A stretch of DNA of 64,000 bases from Microbacterium sp. Marseille-Q6648 (GCF_943181415.1 NZ_CALPBZ010000001.1:124001-188000), one strand, 5' to 3'; counted from the first letter of the stretch, positions 9,125 to 17,741 are shown. The notes: a model not told the origin generated them from the sequence alone. Program-made: numbers and translations.

Positions 9125-9733
9125 TCAAACCCGCGGTGCCGCCAGGTCGAGGGCCATGACGGCGCGGTCGGCGCGGGAGCGGCCCACCTCGCGGAAGCCG
9201 GCGTCGCGGAAGGTGCTCACCACACCGTGGTACAGGCTGTTCGCGGAGTGCGCGTGGCCGGCATCCGGATCGACGGGGTAGCCCTCTACGACTCTCGCCC
9301 CGTTGTCGCGCGCATGTTGCACCGCGGCGTCGAGCAGATGTGCGCTGAGCCCCCGCCCGCGGTGCTCCCGCCGCACGACGAAGCAGCTGATCGCCCACAC
9401 GGCCGGGTCGTCCCACGGCTCTTCGGACACGGTGGCGTACGCCTTGGTCCGACCGAGGCGCGGCTGAGCCGTGCGGGGGCCGACCCGCACCCAGCCCGCC
9501 GCCTCGCCGTCGATGTAGGCGATGAGGGCGGGCGGCGGCCCGGCGGCGATCTCGTCTCGCAGCATCGTGCGGCGCTCGTCGGCGGAGGTCGCGTTGAACC
9601 GGGTGCTGGTGATCGTCCACCACTGGCACTGGCAGCTCTTGCCGTCGCCTCCGCCGGTCAGCGCGTGCTGAGCGTCGTCGAAGCGGTCGGCGGTGGCCGG
9701 TTCGATGGTGACACCTGCGGTGTGTTCGGTCAT
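9125..9733 (-). CDS. GNAT-family N-acetyltransferase with CQCQ motif
   Basis: A 202-residue acetyltransferase. The acetyl-CoA binding motif RREHRGRGLSAHLL lies about two thirds along, preceded by the strand AISCFVV, and the C-terminal half continues with DAAVQHARDNGARVVEGYP. Near residue 33 there is an unusual CQCQWW segment. A clear paralogue with the same CQCQ feature and the shared block (D)DP.VWAI.C.VVRR...GRGL lies at 46253-46870. The substrate is unknown. The start is placed at the ATG at 9733; an ATG at 9763 is also in frame and would add ten residues. Confidence 0.8.
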   Translation of the reverse strand: MTEHTAGVTIEPATADRFDDAQHALTGGGDGKSCQCQWWTITSTRFNATSADERRTMLRDEIAAGPPPALIAYIDGEAAGWVRVGPRTAQPRLGRTKAYATVSEEPWDDPAVWAISCFVVRREHRGRGLSAHLLDAAVQHARDNGARVVEGYPVDPDAGHAHSANSLYHGVVSTFRDAGFREVGRSRADRAVMALDLAAPRV

Positions 9734-9841
9734 GGCGGCGACCGTAGTCGCGGCATCCGACATGCGGCAAGTGTCTCGGTTCGCGGGCGGTCCCCGGAGC
9801 GGCTACGATAGGGGAGTTGTCTTCACGCAGGTGACGACGTC

Positions 9842-9915
<74 letters not shown>

Positions 9916-9968
9916 CCGGAGGGTTGTTGGCAGAACTGATAGCAGAACAGCTCGACTAGGTCGGAAAA

Positions 9969-10005
9969 CACGAAGGCCCCCCGCGATTCGCGGGGGGCCT
10001 TCGTG
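9969..10005 (+). terminator. Strong hairpin terminator after tRNA-Pro
   Basis: A perfect 17-bp stem (9969-9985 with 9989-10005) encloses the three-base loop ATT. It is GC-rich and followed by TTGCC rather than a long T run. It probably ends the tRNA transcript and may also stop read-through from the convergent operon at 10176. Confidence 0.8.
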
Positions 10006-10175
10006 TTGCCTGGCGTCTGGACGCTGGTTTCGGGCGGGTCGTAGACGCCGATTGCGGGTCACTTCCGCGCTCGGGTCGCTGCGGGGAGTTTTCGGGCTCG
10101 CCGGATGTCCGATGGTCCGGCGGGTGAGCTTGCCGTTCGTCTGGCGTCGGCGGTGTCAGCGGGCGAGGGTCGCCG

Positions 10176-12095
10176 TCACGTTCGTAGGGGTTGTGGCTCC
10201 GCGGTGCGCTTGAGGTCCTTCGTGTTGTAGACGCGGATGTCGCCGTTGCCTGTGGTCTTGGTGTATTTGTTCGCCCACCGTTCGCGGCGGCGCGGAGGTG
10301 CCGGTGCGGCCGGAGTTGTCTTGCGCTCCCGTCGCTGCTCGTCGTCGAGGAAGGATGCGATCTTGCGGATGTTGTGATTGACGAGCAGCACCGTGATGAT
10401 GATCTGCGCTGCGCTGATCCCGCGGACGCGCCGGCGGCCGGCTGTTTCGATGTCTTCGTCGCCAGATGCCTTCAGCTGCTGGTTCTCGGACTCGACAGTA
10501 TTGCGAGCGTGGTGGTGGAACTCCTCCCACTCGTCGGTGCCGTAATCAAAGGCCTGTGCCGGCTGCCGCATGGCGGTGAGGTCGAATGCTACAGAGTCCT
10601 GTGTGCATATCTTGTCGAGGAACTCCCTCTCGAGGGTTTCGGGCTCGACGTGCGGACGTGCCTTCTTCGCTGCGGACACCATCGTCTCTCGGAGCGGGCA
10701 GGTGACGGTCGGGCTCGGGCCAAGTGCGGGGCATCGCAGAATCACCTTTCCACCGGGCGTCTTCGCCTTCTCCTTGACGTGCGCTGCGAATGCCTTCCGT
10801 TCCTTGATGCGTGCCTTATAGGTCGCGATGTCGATGATGCCCTTCTGAACGTCGGGGGTCGCAGTGACATGCGGCTTCGGCGTGTTGGGGCAGAGCATGT
10901 CGCCTTCGACTGCGAGGGCGCCGTGCTGACCGCCCTGCACCCCGAGTCGGTCCGCACGGTATTCCGTGGACGGGGTGAAGCCGGTCTCGAGGGCGGGTTC
11001 GAGCAGGCGGCTGGGCACGCTGTTTGCCCAGTACTGCTTATCGGCGTCAGCGACTCCGGGCTCCATTCCGAGCGTCGTGGCCGCCCGGAGCAGGTCGACG
11101 GCTTCCTCAGCGACTTCGCGGTTGGGGATGCTGAGGCTTGCGGCGACGACGATGGTGGGGAATCGCTTGCTGCCGGGCTCCTCAGAGTCCACCCTGACGG
11201 CGAGGTTGGCTACCCATCCCCAGTCGAACACCTTGCCGGCGTTGGCCTTGTCCTTGGGGTTGGTCTGGTCGACTTCGCCGCGCTTGTAGTCGGTGCGTTC
11301 GCCGTTCCCGACGTGCCAGCCGGCGAATGCGTCCACGGGGCCAGGGGCGATCTGGCCGAAGTCGGCCGTCCTGCGTTCAACGGCGATCTTGTCTTTGATG
11401 GTGTTGTGCGAGAAGCCGCGGGTGGTGGGCGTGCCGACATAGGTCTGGTCGAATGACAGGTCGAGCTTCTTGTATCGGCGGCGGATGGCGCGGGGCTGTT
11501 CCATGACGGTCATGCGAAGGAATAGGCGCGTGTATTCGTTGAGCCGTGCCTTGTATTTGGCCGCGCGGACCGGGTCGTGCGCGTCGAGGATGGCCTGGAT
11601 CATCTCGTGCGTCTTCGCTGTGTAGCGTTCCTGGGGATACGGGTCCATGAGCGAGTTCATCCGCTGGAAGGCGCGCATGGTGTTGTTGTACCAGCGGTCC
11701 TTCGAGACGCTCGGGTCGACAAGGTCGCGGTTGCTCTGCGGAAGTCCGAGCAGTTCCTGCGACGCGGGTGAGAGCCTGACCTGAAGCAGTAGCGCCGCGC
11801 GGCGCACATGCATCGGCGAGCTCTCCCGCGCCAGGAGGAGGAATGCGGTGAGCACCGCCCGGGACGAGATCATGGCGGGTCTGCCGCCCATGCCGTCGGT
11901 GTTCCGGTCCTCGAAAGCCCACTGGTCGAGCCGCTCCAGAACACCGGCCTTCCGAACGCGGGCTTCGGCGAGCGCCACGGTGGCGTCGTCGATGAGGTCA
12001 GTGTTCCTGCCGCGGCCCAAGACCTCGGCGGGGCTGATGCCGCCGATGTCGAGGTCATACCCGGGAATCAGGTAGTCGACGTCGCCGGCGGTCAT
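10176..12095 (-). CDS. Large DDE-transposase-like protein
   Basis: A 639-residue protein. The N-terminal part has a transposase-like helical region (GGRPAMISSRAVLTAFLLLA) similar to those in IS5/IS1182-type enzymes. Three acidic residues sit in DDE-like contexts: D in LSFDQTYVG (about 214), D in VADADKQYW (about 348) and E in NTVESENQQLK (about 535). A Cys-containing segment (CPNTPK ... RCPALG ... TCPL) falls between the last two. It is longer than common DDE transposases of these families. The ATG at 12095 overlaps the upstream recombinase-like gene by four bases; the frame stays open further upstream but that part is an Arg/Pro-rich shadow. As the last gene of a four-gene overlapping operon it is probably part of a mobile element. 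The DDE assignment is by eye. Confidence 0.65.
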   Translation of the reverse strand: MTAGDVDYLIPGYDLDIGGISPAEVLGRGRNTDLIDDATVALAEARVRKAGVLERLDQWAFEDRNTDGMGGRPAMISSRAVLTAFLLLARESSPMHVRRAALLLQVRLSPASQELLGLPQSNRDLVDPSVSKDRWYNNTMRAFQRMNSLMDPYPQERYTAKTHEMIQAILDAHDPVRAAKYKARLNEYTRLFLRMTVMEQPRAIRRRYKKLDLSFDQTYVGTPTTRGFSHNTIKDKIAVERRTADFGQIAPGPVDAFAGWHVGNGERTDYKRGEVDQTNPKDKANAGKVFDWGWVANLAVRVDSEEPGSKRFPTIVVAASLSIPNREVAEEAVDLLRAATTLGMEPGVADADKQYWANSVPSRLLEPALETGFTPSTEYRADRLGVQGGQHGALAVEGDMLCPNTPKPHVTATPDVQKGIIDIATYKARIKERKAFAAHVKEKAKTPGGKVILRCPALGPSPTVTCPLRETMVSAAKKARPHVEPETLEREFLDKICTQDSVAFDLTAMRQPAQAFDYGTDEWEEFHHHARNTVESENQQLKASGDEDIETAGRRRVRGISAAQIIITVLLVNHNIRKIASFLDDEQRRERKTTPAAPAPPRRRERWANKYTKTTGNGDIRVYNTKDLKRTAEPQPLRT

Positions 12096-13144
12096 CGGAC
12101 GATCTCCTCGCCGATGAGCAGGCCGGTGAAGTCGGAGGCCGTGAGGGGACGGGCGAGTTCGAGGTAGCGGAAGAGCGTGTGGTAGCTGTCGAAACCGCCG
12201 ACTTCCTTCAGCACCGGGAGGGGGACGCCGCTGTCGATGTGGTGAATGAGCCAGCTCGCGCGGAGGCGGCTCGGTGTCGGCCGCACAAGTGCGGGGTGGT
12301 CGGTGAGGAAAACTTGAATGATACGGGGTGGATACTCCTCGATGTACGGGCCCCGGAACACGGCGTCCGTTGCGTTGCGGCCCTCGATGCTGCGAAGGAG
12401 TACGCGTGCCCAGGCGTGCCGTACCGGCACGCGGCGGGGATGCGGGCCGGGCACGTTGACGAACACGCGACCGTTGACGGCGTCGATATTGCCGACGGTG
12501 GTGTCGACAATCTCTTCGGCGCGGAGTCCGGCGCCGCCAGCCAGTCCGAGCAGCCCCCAGGCGTTCTGCCGCTTCTTCAGCGTGGTGAGGCTGTTTGCCC
12601 AACTGTGCATCGTCGCGATCTGCGGCGTCGTGAACGGGGCGCGAAGCCGAAGGTCAGGGGCGGGCAGTCCCTTCAACTCGGCATCCGTGAGCGCGCGGCC
12701 GTTCGCGACGAGCTGGCGGGCGACGCCCCACTTGTGGGTCTTGGAGCGCCGACCGAGCTGGTTCTGCAGGTACAGGTCGATGTTGTTCTGTGTGTAGACG
12801 CGGTCGACGGTCAGTTCGATGCCGCTGGTCGCCCATAGCCAGGCGTGGAAGCGGGCTGACATCGTCATCAGGCGTCGGGTGGAGTCGTAGGTGGTGGGGC
12901 GAAGCGCGACGGCGGCGGCGAGGGTGAAGTCGCGGACGGCATCCCACTGGACCGAGCTGACGTGTGGGCGGTAGCCGAGCATGATGTGCCAGACGAAGTC
13001 GGGCATCTCGGGGTTGATGTCGCGCAGGTGCGCGTACGTGTCGGCGTCGCGGAGGATGTCGTTGAGTCGGTGTTTTGCGGTCATGCCGAGCATGTACGCG
13101 GCGGCTCGAAAAACCCGCGCGGCGAGCTGATCGGCTCCTCTCAT
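12092..13144 (-). CDS. Tyrosine-recombinase-like protein, histidines missing
   Basis: A 350-residue protein that follows the layout of tyrosine recombinases: helical N-terminal core-binding part, then GAGLRAEEIVDTTVGNID with the box I Arg (about 206), RLRASWLIHHIDSG with the box II Arg (about 294), and SYHTLFRYL with a Tyr at the nucleophile position (about 325). The two conserved His/Trp positions of box II are not kept: the expected HxxR reads PSRLR and the LGH region reads GGF. Strand transfer is therefore possible but not assured. I use the ATG at 13144, which has a GGTGG stretch upstream; a TTG at 13198 would overlap the previous gene. The stop overlaps the next gene as ATGA. Confidence 0.65.
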   Translation of the reverse strand: MRGADQLAARVFRAAAYMLGMTAKHRLNDILRDADTYAHLRDINPEMPDFVWHIMLGYRPHVSSVQWDAVRDFTLAAAVALRPTTYDSTRRLMTMSARFHAWLWATSGIELTVDRVYTQNNIDLYLQNQLGRRSKTHKWGVARQLVANGRALTDAELKGLPAPDLRLRAPFTTPQIATMHSWANSLTTLKKRQNAWGLLGLAGGAGLRAEEIVDTTVGNIDAVNGRVFVNVPGPHPRRVPVRHAWARVLLRSIEGRNATDAVFRGPYIEEYPPRIIQVFLTDHPALVRPTPSRLRASWLIHHIDSGVPLPVLKEVGGFDSYHTLFRYLELARPLTASDFTGLLIGEEIVR

Positions 13145-13181
13145 GACCTGCCACCCTGGCTTCGCGGCGCTCGACCGGTTG

Positions 13182-14093
13182 TCAGTCCACGGGCTCAACC
13201 GGCGGCGGGACGAACTTCGCGATCCGGTCCAGCGCGGCGTGGTTCTCCAGCCCCGCGATCTGGAGCAGTTCTTGCGGGGCGGTGCCGGCGAGCAGGTGTG
13301 TCAGCAGCCAGGTGGTGCGCATCCGGGCTGGCCGCACGTCCAGGTCGGTCTGCTGACCCCGGTGGAGAAAGTCGGTCACTTGAGCGCCGCGGACTCCTTG
13401 CCGTCCGGGTCTGAACACCCAGCGGTCTCGTTCGTCGTCGAGGGAGTCGATGAGCGGTGCCGTCCAGTGCGGAAGCACCGGCACGAGGCGTGCCCGCGAC
13501 TCCCATACCGCGACATGGAGGATCCCGCTGCGCCACTCGAGGTCGGTGCCTCGGACCGCCAGCAGCTCACGGGTGGCAAGTCCCGCGCCCAGGCCGAGAG
13601 CGAGCAGCACGAGCGCATCACGACGCCGACTCGGACGACCCTGTCGCAGCGCCCAGCTCCTCAGCGACGCCACCTCCGCGATCGTGTACGGCGGGGTCGG
13701 CTCCGATCTCGGAAGGGGGAGCGTCCTGTCGTGCGCGGGTGTCACCGCCTCCACGATGGCGAGCAGCGTCGACCGGTACGTGGCGCGGCTGCTGCGAGAG
13801 AACTCGGGCATCCCGCGGTGAACGAACTCCTCCACCAGACGCCGCCGGAAGATCCGATCCATCTCGGCGGGGATACCCCGCGTCTGCCACGCCCACAGTG
13901 CGAACGCGGTCGCAGGCGGGAACAAGCTGCGCTCGTCCCGGTTCAACCTGCGGGCCGCAACGGCCACGGCGCCTGTGACTGCTGGTTCGAGCTCAGTCCA
14001 GTACGCGCCGGCTTTCACCGGCCGGTAGGGCGTCGGATCTGCGGGGCCTGACAACCCCGAGCCGCTCCCGGGCGTTGGCGTGGGCTGGTTCAC
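13182..14093 (-). CDS. Degenerate tyrosine-recombinase-like protein
   Basis: A 303-residue protein homologous in layout to its downstream neighbour. It keeps the box I context GAGLATRELLAV, but the expected Arg after GL is Ala. The box II block RMRTTWLLTHLLAG keeps one Arg. In the tail IAGLENHAALDRIAKFV the nucleophilic Tyr position is occupied by Ile. It is therefore probably catalytically dead and may serve as a DNA-binding partner of the second recombinase-like protein. The GTG start overlaps the stop of the preceding small gene (GTGA), so translation is coupled. Assignment to the family is by motif order only. Confidence 0.6.
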   Translation of the reverse strand: MNQPTPTPGSGSGLSGPADPTPYRPVKAGAYWTELEPAVTGAVAVAARRLNRDERSLFPPATAFALWAWQTRGIPAEMDRIFRRRLVEEFVHRGMPEFSRSSRATYRSTLLAIVEAVTPAHDRTLPLPRSEPTPPYTIAEVASLRSWALRQGRPSRRRDALVLLALGLGAGLATRELLAVRGTDLEWRSGILHVAVWESRARLVPVLPHWTAPLIDSLDDERDRWVFRPGRQGVRGAQVTDFLHRGQQTDLDVRPARMRTTWLLTHLLAGTAPQELLQIAGLENHAALDRIAKFVPPPVEPVD

Positions 14094-14455
14094 CTCCCCG
14101 CCCCCGATCGAGGGGGACGCGGTACCCCTCGCAGGATGCCAGCGACAGGTTCGGTGGTGCGCCGGGTGAACCAGACGCCAGGGATGTCGAGGTCGAGCAG
14201 AAGCACCATCGGCTCCCCGACACGGCAGGTGGCGAGGAGGACGAGGTCCACCTCTTCACGACTGCGACGTTGAATCGGACTGCCGGAGGTGGGGAAGGTG
14301 GCGACTGTGCGGGTGTCAAGGTCGACACGCAACACGGTCCCGTCGTCGGTCTCCACCAGGTGTACGCCGCTCATGTCATCGGTGAGAAACGGTTCCGAGA
14401 GCGCAGCGTCCACGTCCAACCCCCTTCGGTATACCGGCTTCGTCGACATCGCCAC
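14090..14455 (-). CDS. Small hypothetical protein heading the recombinase-like operon
   Basis: A 121-residue protein that I do not recognise. It contains the hydrophobic stretch VDLVLLATCRVGEPMVLLLDLDIPGVWF and acidic segments (VDLDTRTVATF), suggesting a compact alpha/beta domain. No signal peptide or helix-turn-helix is visible. The first start is a GTG at 14455; an ATG two codons later is also possible. Its stop overlaps the GTG of the next gene, which makes it the first member of the four-gene operon running to 10176. A role as an accessory or regulatory subunit of the putative mobile element is inference. Confidence 0.5.
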   Translation of the reverse strand: MAMSTKPVYRRGLDVDAALSEPFLTDDMSGVHLVETDDGTVLRVDLDTRTVATFPTSGSPIQRRSREEVDLVLLATCRVGEPMVLLLDLDIPGVWFTRRTTEPVAGILRGVPRPPRSGAGR

Positions 14456-14594
14456 GGTACGAATCCGCGCATGCCCGAGTCCGCCGACTCAGCGACAACG
14501 ACAGCGCCACGCCGCGCGGTCACACGGCGCACACCCACTGCGCATAGGTCCATGGGGCGCACCTCCGCGTCCCCGAAAGGACCACCGGACCGTC

Positions 14595-15152
14595 GTGAAC
14601 GAACCCCACCTCCATGCGATGGCGGACGCGATCTGGCGCGCCGCCGACCCCGGCGACACCGCCGCCGCGCGCTACGCCGCAGCCGCCGAGCACTTCCTCT
14701 CGGGTGTTCCGGTGGTGTACGTCCGGCCGACCAAATGGATCCTCACTTTGAGGGCATACGAACGGTTCTGGGAGCAGCACGACCGGACCCCACGCGAGAA
14801 CACCCGGGCGCGCAGCACCCTCCCCGCCGCCGAACGTCACCTCGGCGAATGGGCGCGGTATCAGAGACGCTTCGAGGAGCACCTCAACGGATACCAGCTC
14901 GGCCGGCTCGAGGTGTCACCGGCGTTCGTGTGGGATCTTCGCGGCGCGAACTGGCACCGCCACCTCATCGCCTGCCACGCACACCGAGCCGAAAGCGGAC
15001 AGCTGCCCCGGCTGAACGCCGACGACACCGAGGAGTTCGCTCTCGCGCGATGGCTCGGCCGTCAGCTCCGCCGACTGCAACTCGGAAACCTCACCCCCGC
15101 ACAAACCCGACAACTGAGCCTCCTCCTCGCCCACGATCCACGCCCCCGTTGA
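14595..15152 (+). CDS. Helicase-associated domain protein, no helicase attached
   Basis: A protein of about 185 residues with the repeat pattern of helicase-associated (HA) domains: RFWEQHDRTPREN...ERHLGEWARYQRR...HLNGYQLGRLE and later SGQLPRLNADDTEEFALARWLGRQLRR...GNLTPAQTRQL. HA domains bind nucleic acid and normally sit at the C-terminus of large actinobacterial helicases, often in several copies. Here the frame before the GTG at 14595 is not protein-like and no helicase motif occurs, so it is a free-standing unit. It faces away from the recombinase-like operon across about 140 bases. Function unknown; DNA or RNA binding is inferred. Confidence 0.6.
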   Translation: MNEPHLHAMADAIWRAADPGDTAAARYAAAAEHFLSGVPVVYVRPTKWILTLRAYERFWEQHDRTPRENTRARSTLPAAERHLGEWARYQRRFEEHLNGYQLGRLEVSPAFVWDLRGANWHRHLIACHAHRAESGQLPRLNADDTEEFALARWLGRQLRRLQLGNLTPAQTRQLSLLLAHDPRPR

Positions 15153-15241
15153 CGAGAGTCGTCCCTGTCGGCGCGGACCTCGAGCAACGCCGGCTCGGAT
15201 CCCCCTACAACAAGCCGCCCTTGTCCCTTGTGGAGCAACCC

Positions 15242-16057
15242 TCATGCGGGTGGGGCTCCGGCGGTACGGATGTCGTGCAGGGTGAGGGTGTGGATGTGTA
15301 GTCGGTGGAGGTCGACGATCGAGGCGTGGCCGTATTGGCCGTCGCAGCCGAGGCTGATGACGCGGCGTCCGTCGGCGGTGATGCCGCCGCCGGGGGCGTG
15401 CATGTGGCCGTGGAGAAGCAGTTCGGGGCGGACGGCGTCGAACACGTCCGTGATTCTTCTGCGGGAGGCGGCGGAGGCGGCGAGCGTGTCCCTGTCGAGG
15501 CCGAGGGGGTTGATGCGGAGGGAGTCGCCGACGGCGCGGACAGGGGTATGGGCCGGGGATTCGTGGGTGATCATGATGTCGGCGGGACCGCCAGCGATCG
15601 CGGCGGCGACGTGGGCGTCGGTGATCTCCTCGTCGGGCCACCAGTCTCGTCCTTCGGTGCGCCACCGCCGGTCCACCGAGGTCGCGCCTCCGAGGGACAG
15701 GATGCGTCGACCTCCGATGGTGAGCCGGTAGGGGCGAGGCAGGATCCAGGTCACTGCCGACACCCGCACTGCGTGCCCGGGGTGCGCGTCGAGCAATGGG
15801 GTCAGCTGGTTCCAGGGTTCGTGGTTGCCGAGCGTGACGTACACGCGGGTGATCCCGGCGGTGAGGAAACTGTCATCGCTGCGTTCGGGGTGGGTCCACC
15901 AATCCCCGGCCTGCAGGATCGTGTCCATCCCGGGCGCGATACGGCTGATCGCCCGTGCCACGCGCCGGATCCACCCGGTGTTGCCGTGCCAGTCCCCGCA
16001 CACCGCGACCCGTTGCGCCGGCAGGTCGATGCTGTCCGCCGTCTCCCACACCCTCAC
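15242..16057 (-). CDS. Calcineurin-like metallophosphoesterase
   Basis: A 271-residue phosphoesterase with the full set of metal-binding motifs in order: GDWHGN (residues 21-26), GDW (about 50), GNHE (about 77), THE (about 165) and HGHMH (about 217). It should bind two divalent metals and hydrolyse a phosphomonoester or diester; the substrate is not evident. There is no signal peptide, so it is cytoplasmic. The GTG start at 16057 is preceded by GAGGAGG at ideal spacing. It is 30 bases downstream of the HAD-domain gene on the same strand, so the two phosphate-transfer-type enzymes are probably co-transcribed, which hints at a shared role in nucleic-acid end processing or defence. Confidence 0.85.
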   Translation of the reverse strand: MRVWETADSIDLPAQRVAVCGDWHGNTGWIRRVARAISRIAPGMDTILQAGDWWTHPERSDDSFLTAGITRVYVTLGNHEPWNQLTPLLDAHPGHAVRVSAVTWILPRPYRLTIGGRRILSLGGATSVDRRWRTEGRDWWPDEEITDAHVAAAIAGGPADIMITHESPAHTPVRAVGDSLRINPLGLDRDTLAASAASRRRITDVFDAVRPELLLHGHMHAPGGGITADGRRVISLGCDGQYGHASIVDLHRLHIHTLTLHDIRTAGAPPA

Positions 16058-16087
16058 GCGGCCTCCTCTTCGTCGTTATGTCGCTCA

Positions 16088-17467
16088 CTAGGGTCGTGTG
16101 AGGTTGTCCGCTTCCCAGAGCAGGTCCAGCAGCCAAGTGAGGTCGCGGCCCTGCTGCAGCCAATCGACAGGGGTAGTTCCGTCGAGTTCTTCCCATGGCG
16201 TGGTCATGATCGTTGTGACGTCCTTCGTGGGTCTGCCCGGCGCCGCGATGGTGAGCAGCACCTGATGCAGCCCGGGGAGGGGCCGCCCGGTGTGATCGAA
16301 CTGCCAGACGGGGAACATCAGTCCCTGCGCGGTGGCGTCGGCGATGATCTCCCCACGCGCCCGTCGCGCCCGGACCGTGGACGCCGACACCCCCCACTTG
16401 CTCGCCAACTCACCCGTCGATGCCCACGCCACACCGCCGGCGTTTCCGGGTGGGTCGAGTGTGCGTTTGAGGTGATCGTTCTGTTCGGGGGAGTCGGGGA
16501 GCAGCGGAGGGACCCCGCCCTCGACGGCAAACTGCTTCTCTTCTTGGGTTAGGCCGGTGCTGCGGCAGAAGGCGTTTCCGGTAGCGGCGCGGAGCCGGCC
16601 GCCGCGGTACCGGTGGAGGGTGCCGACCAGGCGCAGCACCGTTGACCACGACGGGTCATCCGGGTGCGGGTTCTGTCGGTACGCGTGCTGGAGCTCTTCG
16701 ATGTCGAGAACCTGGGCGCGGGCGAGGGCGGCGAGGTACCGGGCGGTGTCGCTGTCTGACGGGAACGCCTGGGTCAGCGCCGCCCGGGCGCTGACCCAGC
16801 GGGCGTGACCTTCGACGGTGCCCCACCGTTCCTGGATCCGCTGCCTCCGACGCTGATTCATCTGCCCATGTTGCCGCCGCCGCAACTCCCCCTGCCCCTC
16901 CCGGCTGCTGACCAGCTCCAACCACTCCGACATCACCGCCACGTCCTGGGCCGTGATCCCCGTGTGCGGGTCGGTCACCCGATGCACGTAGGTGAGGGTC
17001 CGATCCAGACGCCCTCGGTGATGCCGCAGCGGCCCGGGACGGTCATCGACCCACAGCACCGGACGTCCTGCGGTAGCGGCCGCGATGTTCCGCGCCTTCC
17101 ACTGCGCGGACGTCTCCGACAATCCCGCACCCGTGTCCGGCACCACCGGTAACTGGGGCAGACCCAGAGGGCCCGCGAAGTACCGGTTCGCGTGCTCCTG
17201 CCAGGTCGTGCACCACTGGACATCGACGCCCCGCTCGACGAGGCTCCTGACCCATCGTGCTCCTGCGGCGGAGAAGAAATGCTCCTGTCTCCACTTGCCC
17301 GTCGAGTCCCATGGCGGTTGCGAGTGGAAGACGTCCGGATACTCGTCACGGGTCATTGTGATCGTCACGGACTCTGCCTCGAACTCCGGAAACGGTGGCG
17401 GAGGCACTCGCAGCACACCATCCACGTCGAGTGCCACTACCGGTCGATAGCGATCGAGCGCCCCCAT
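16088..17467 (-). CDS. HAD (RNA-repair-type) protein with HTH and toxin-binding-like C-terminus
   Basis: A 459-residue protein of at least three parts. Residues 1-165 are a HAD-like domain of the kind found in Swiss-army-knife RNA repair proteins: VVALDVDGVL carries the DxD nucleophile pair, WCTTWQEHAN and GLPQLPVV follow, and LWVDDRPG supplies the later acidic pair. The middle is a basic helical region of unknown fold. Residues about 346-380 look like a helix-turn-helix (STGELASKWGVSASTVRARR), and 384-459 (FPVWQFD, LPGLHQVLL, LDGTTPVDWL) resemble the MbcA/ParS/Xre toxin-binding domain. The ATG at 17467 has a perfect AGGAGG upstream. A paralogue of the HAD part is at 24249-25130. The two C-terminal assignments are by pattern only. 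Confidence 0.6.
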   Translation of the reverse strand: MGALDRYRPVVALDVDGVLRVPPPPFPEFEAESVTITMTRDEYPDVFHSQPPWDSTGKWRQEHFFSAAGARWVRSLVERGVDVQWCTTWQEHANRYFAGPLGLPQLPVVPDTGAGLSETSAQWKARNIAAATAGRPVLWVDDRPGPLRHHRGRLDRTLTYVHRVTDPHTGITAQDVAVMSEWLELVSSREGQGELRRRQHGQMNQRRRQRIQERWGTVEGHARWVSARAALTQAFPSDSDTARYLAALARAQVLDIEELQHAYRQNPHPDDPSWSTVLRLVGTLHRYRGGRLRAATGNAFCRSTGLTQEEKQFAVEGGVPPLLPDSPEQNDHLKRTLDPPGNAGGVAWASTGELASKWGVSASTVRARRARGEIIADATAQGLMFPVWQFDHTGRPLPGLHQVLLTIAAPGRPTKDVTTIMTTPWEELDGTTPVDWLQQGRDLTWLLDLLWEADNLTRP

Positions 17468-17508
17468 GCCTACCTCCTGCCGTGTGGTGGCTGACATCGG
17501 GACTCGTT

Positions 17509-17528
17509 GTGACACCCCGGGGTGTGAC
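17509..17528. promoter_or_regulatory. Palindrome upstream of the HAD-HTH gene
   Basis: The 14 bases ACACCCCGGGGTGT (17512-17525) form a perfect palindrome, extended to near symmetry over 17509-17528. It lies about 45 bases before the start of the HAD-HTH gene and is followed by GGGTGTGACCC and GGGGTCACCACCC, a second imperfect pair. Because the protein carries a helix-turn-helix, self-binding here is plausible but only inferred. Confidence 0.4.
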
Positions 17529-17741
17529 CCGAAGGGGTCACCACCCGGAGTGTCGCACCGGCTCCCGCCGCCGTGCGCTCCTTCGGTCGTGATTCGTCGA
17601 TGAGTCGGTGAACCGTCGCAGCTTCACCGCCGGACCTTCGCCGTCATGGCCTGACGGTCGCCAGACCGTTCGGCGACGTATCGGGACACCCGGCTCGCTG
17701 CTCGGCACCGACCACGGCTGACTCACGGTACGGTCGTCGGT

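Noticed and set aside
12096-12602. N-terminal extension of the DDE-like protein
   Set aside because: The frame is open but made of Arg/Pro/His-rich shadow sequence antisense in codon phase to the recombinase-like gene; the ATG at 12095 with ATGA overlap is the sensible start.
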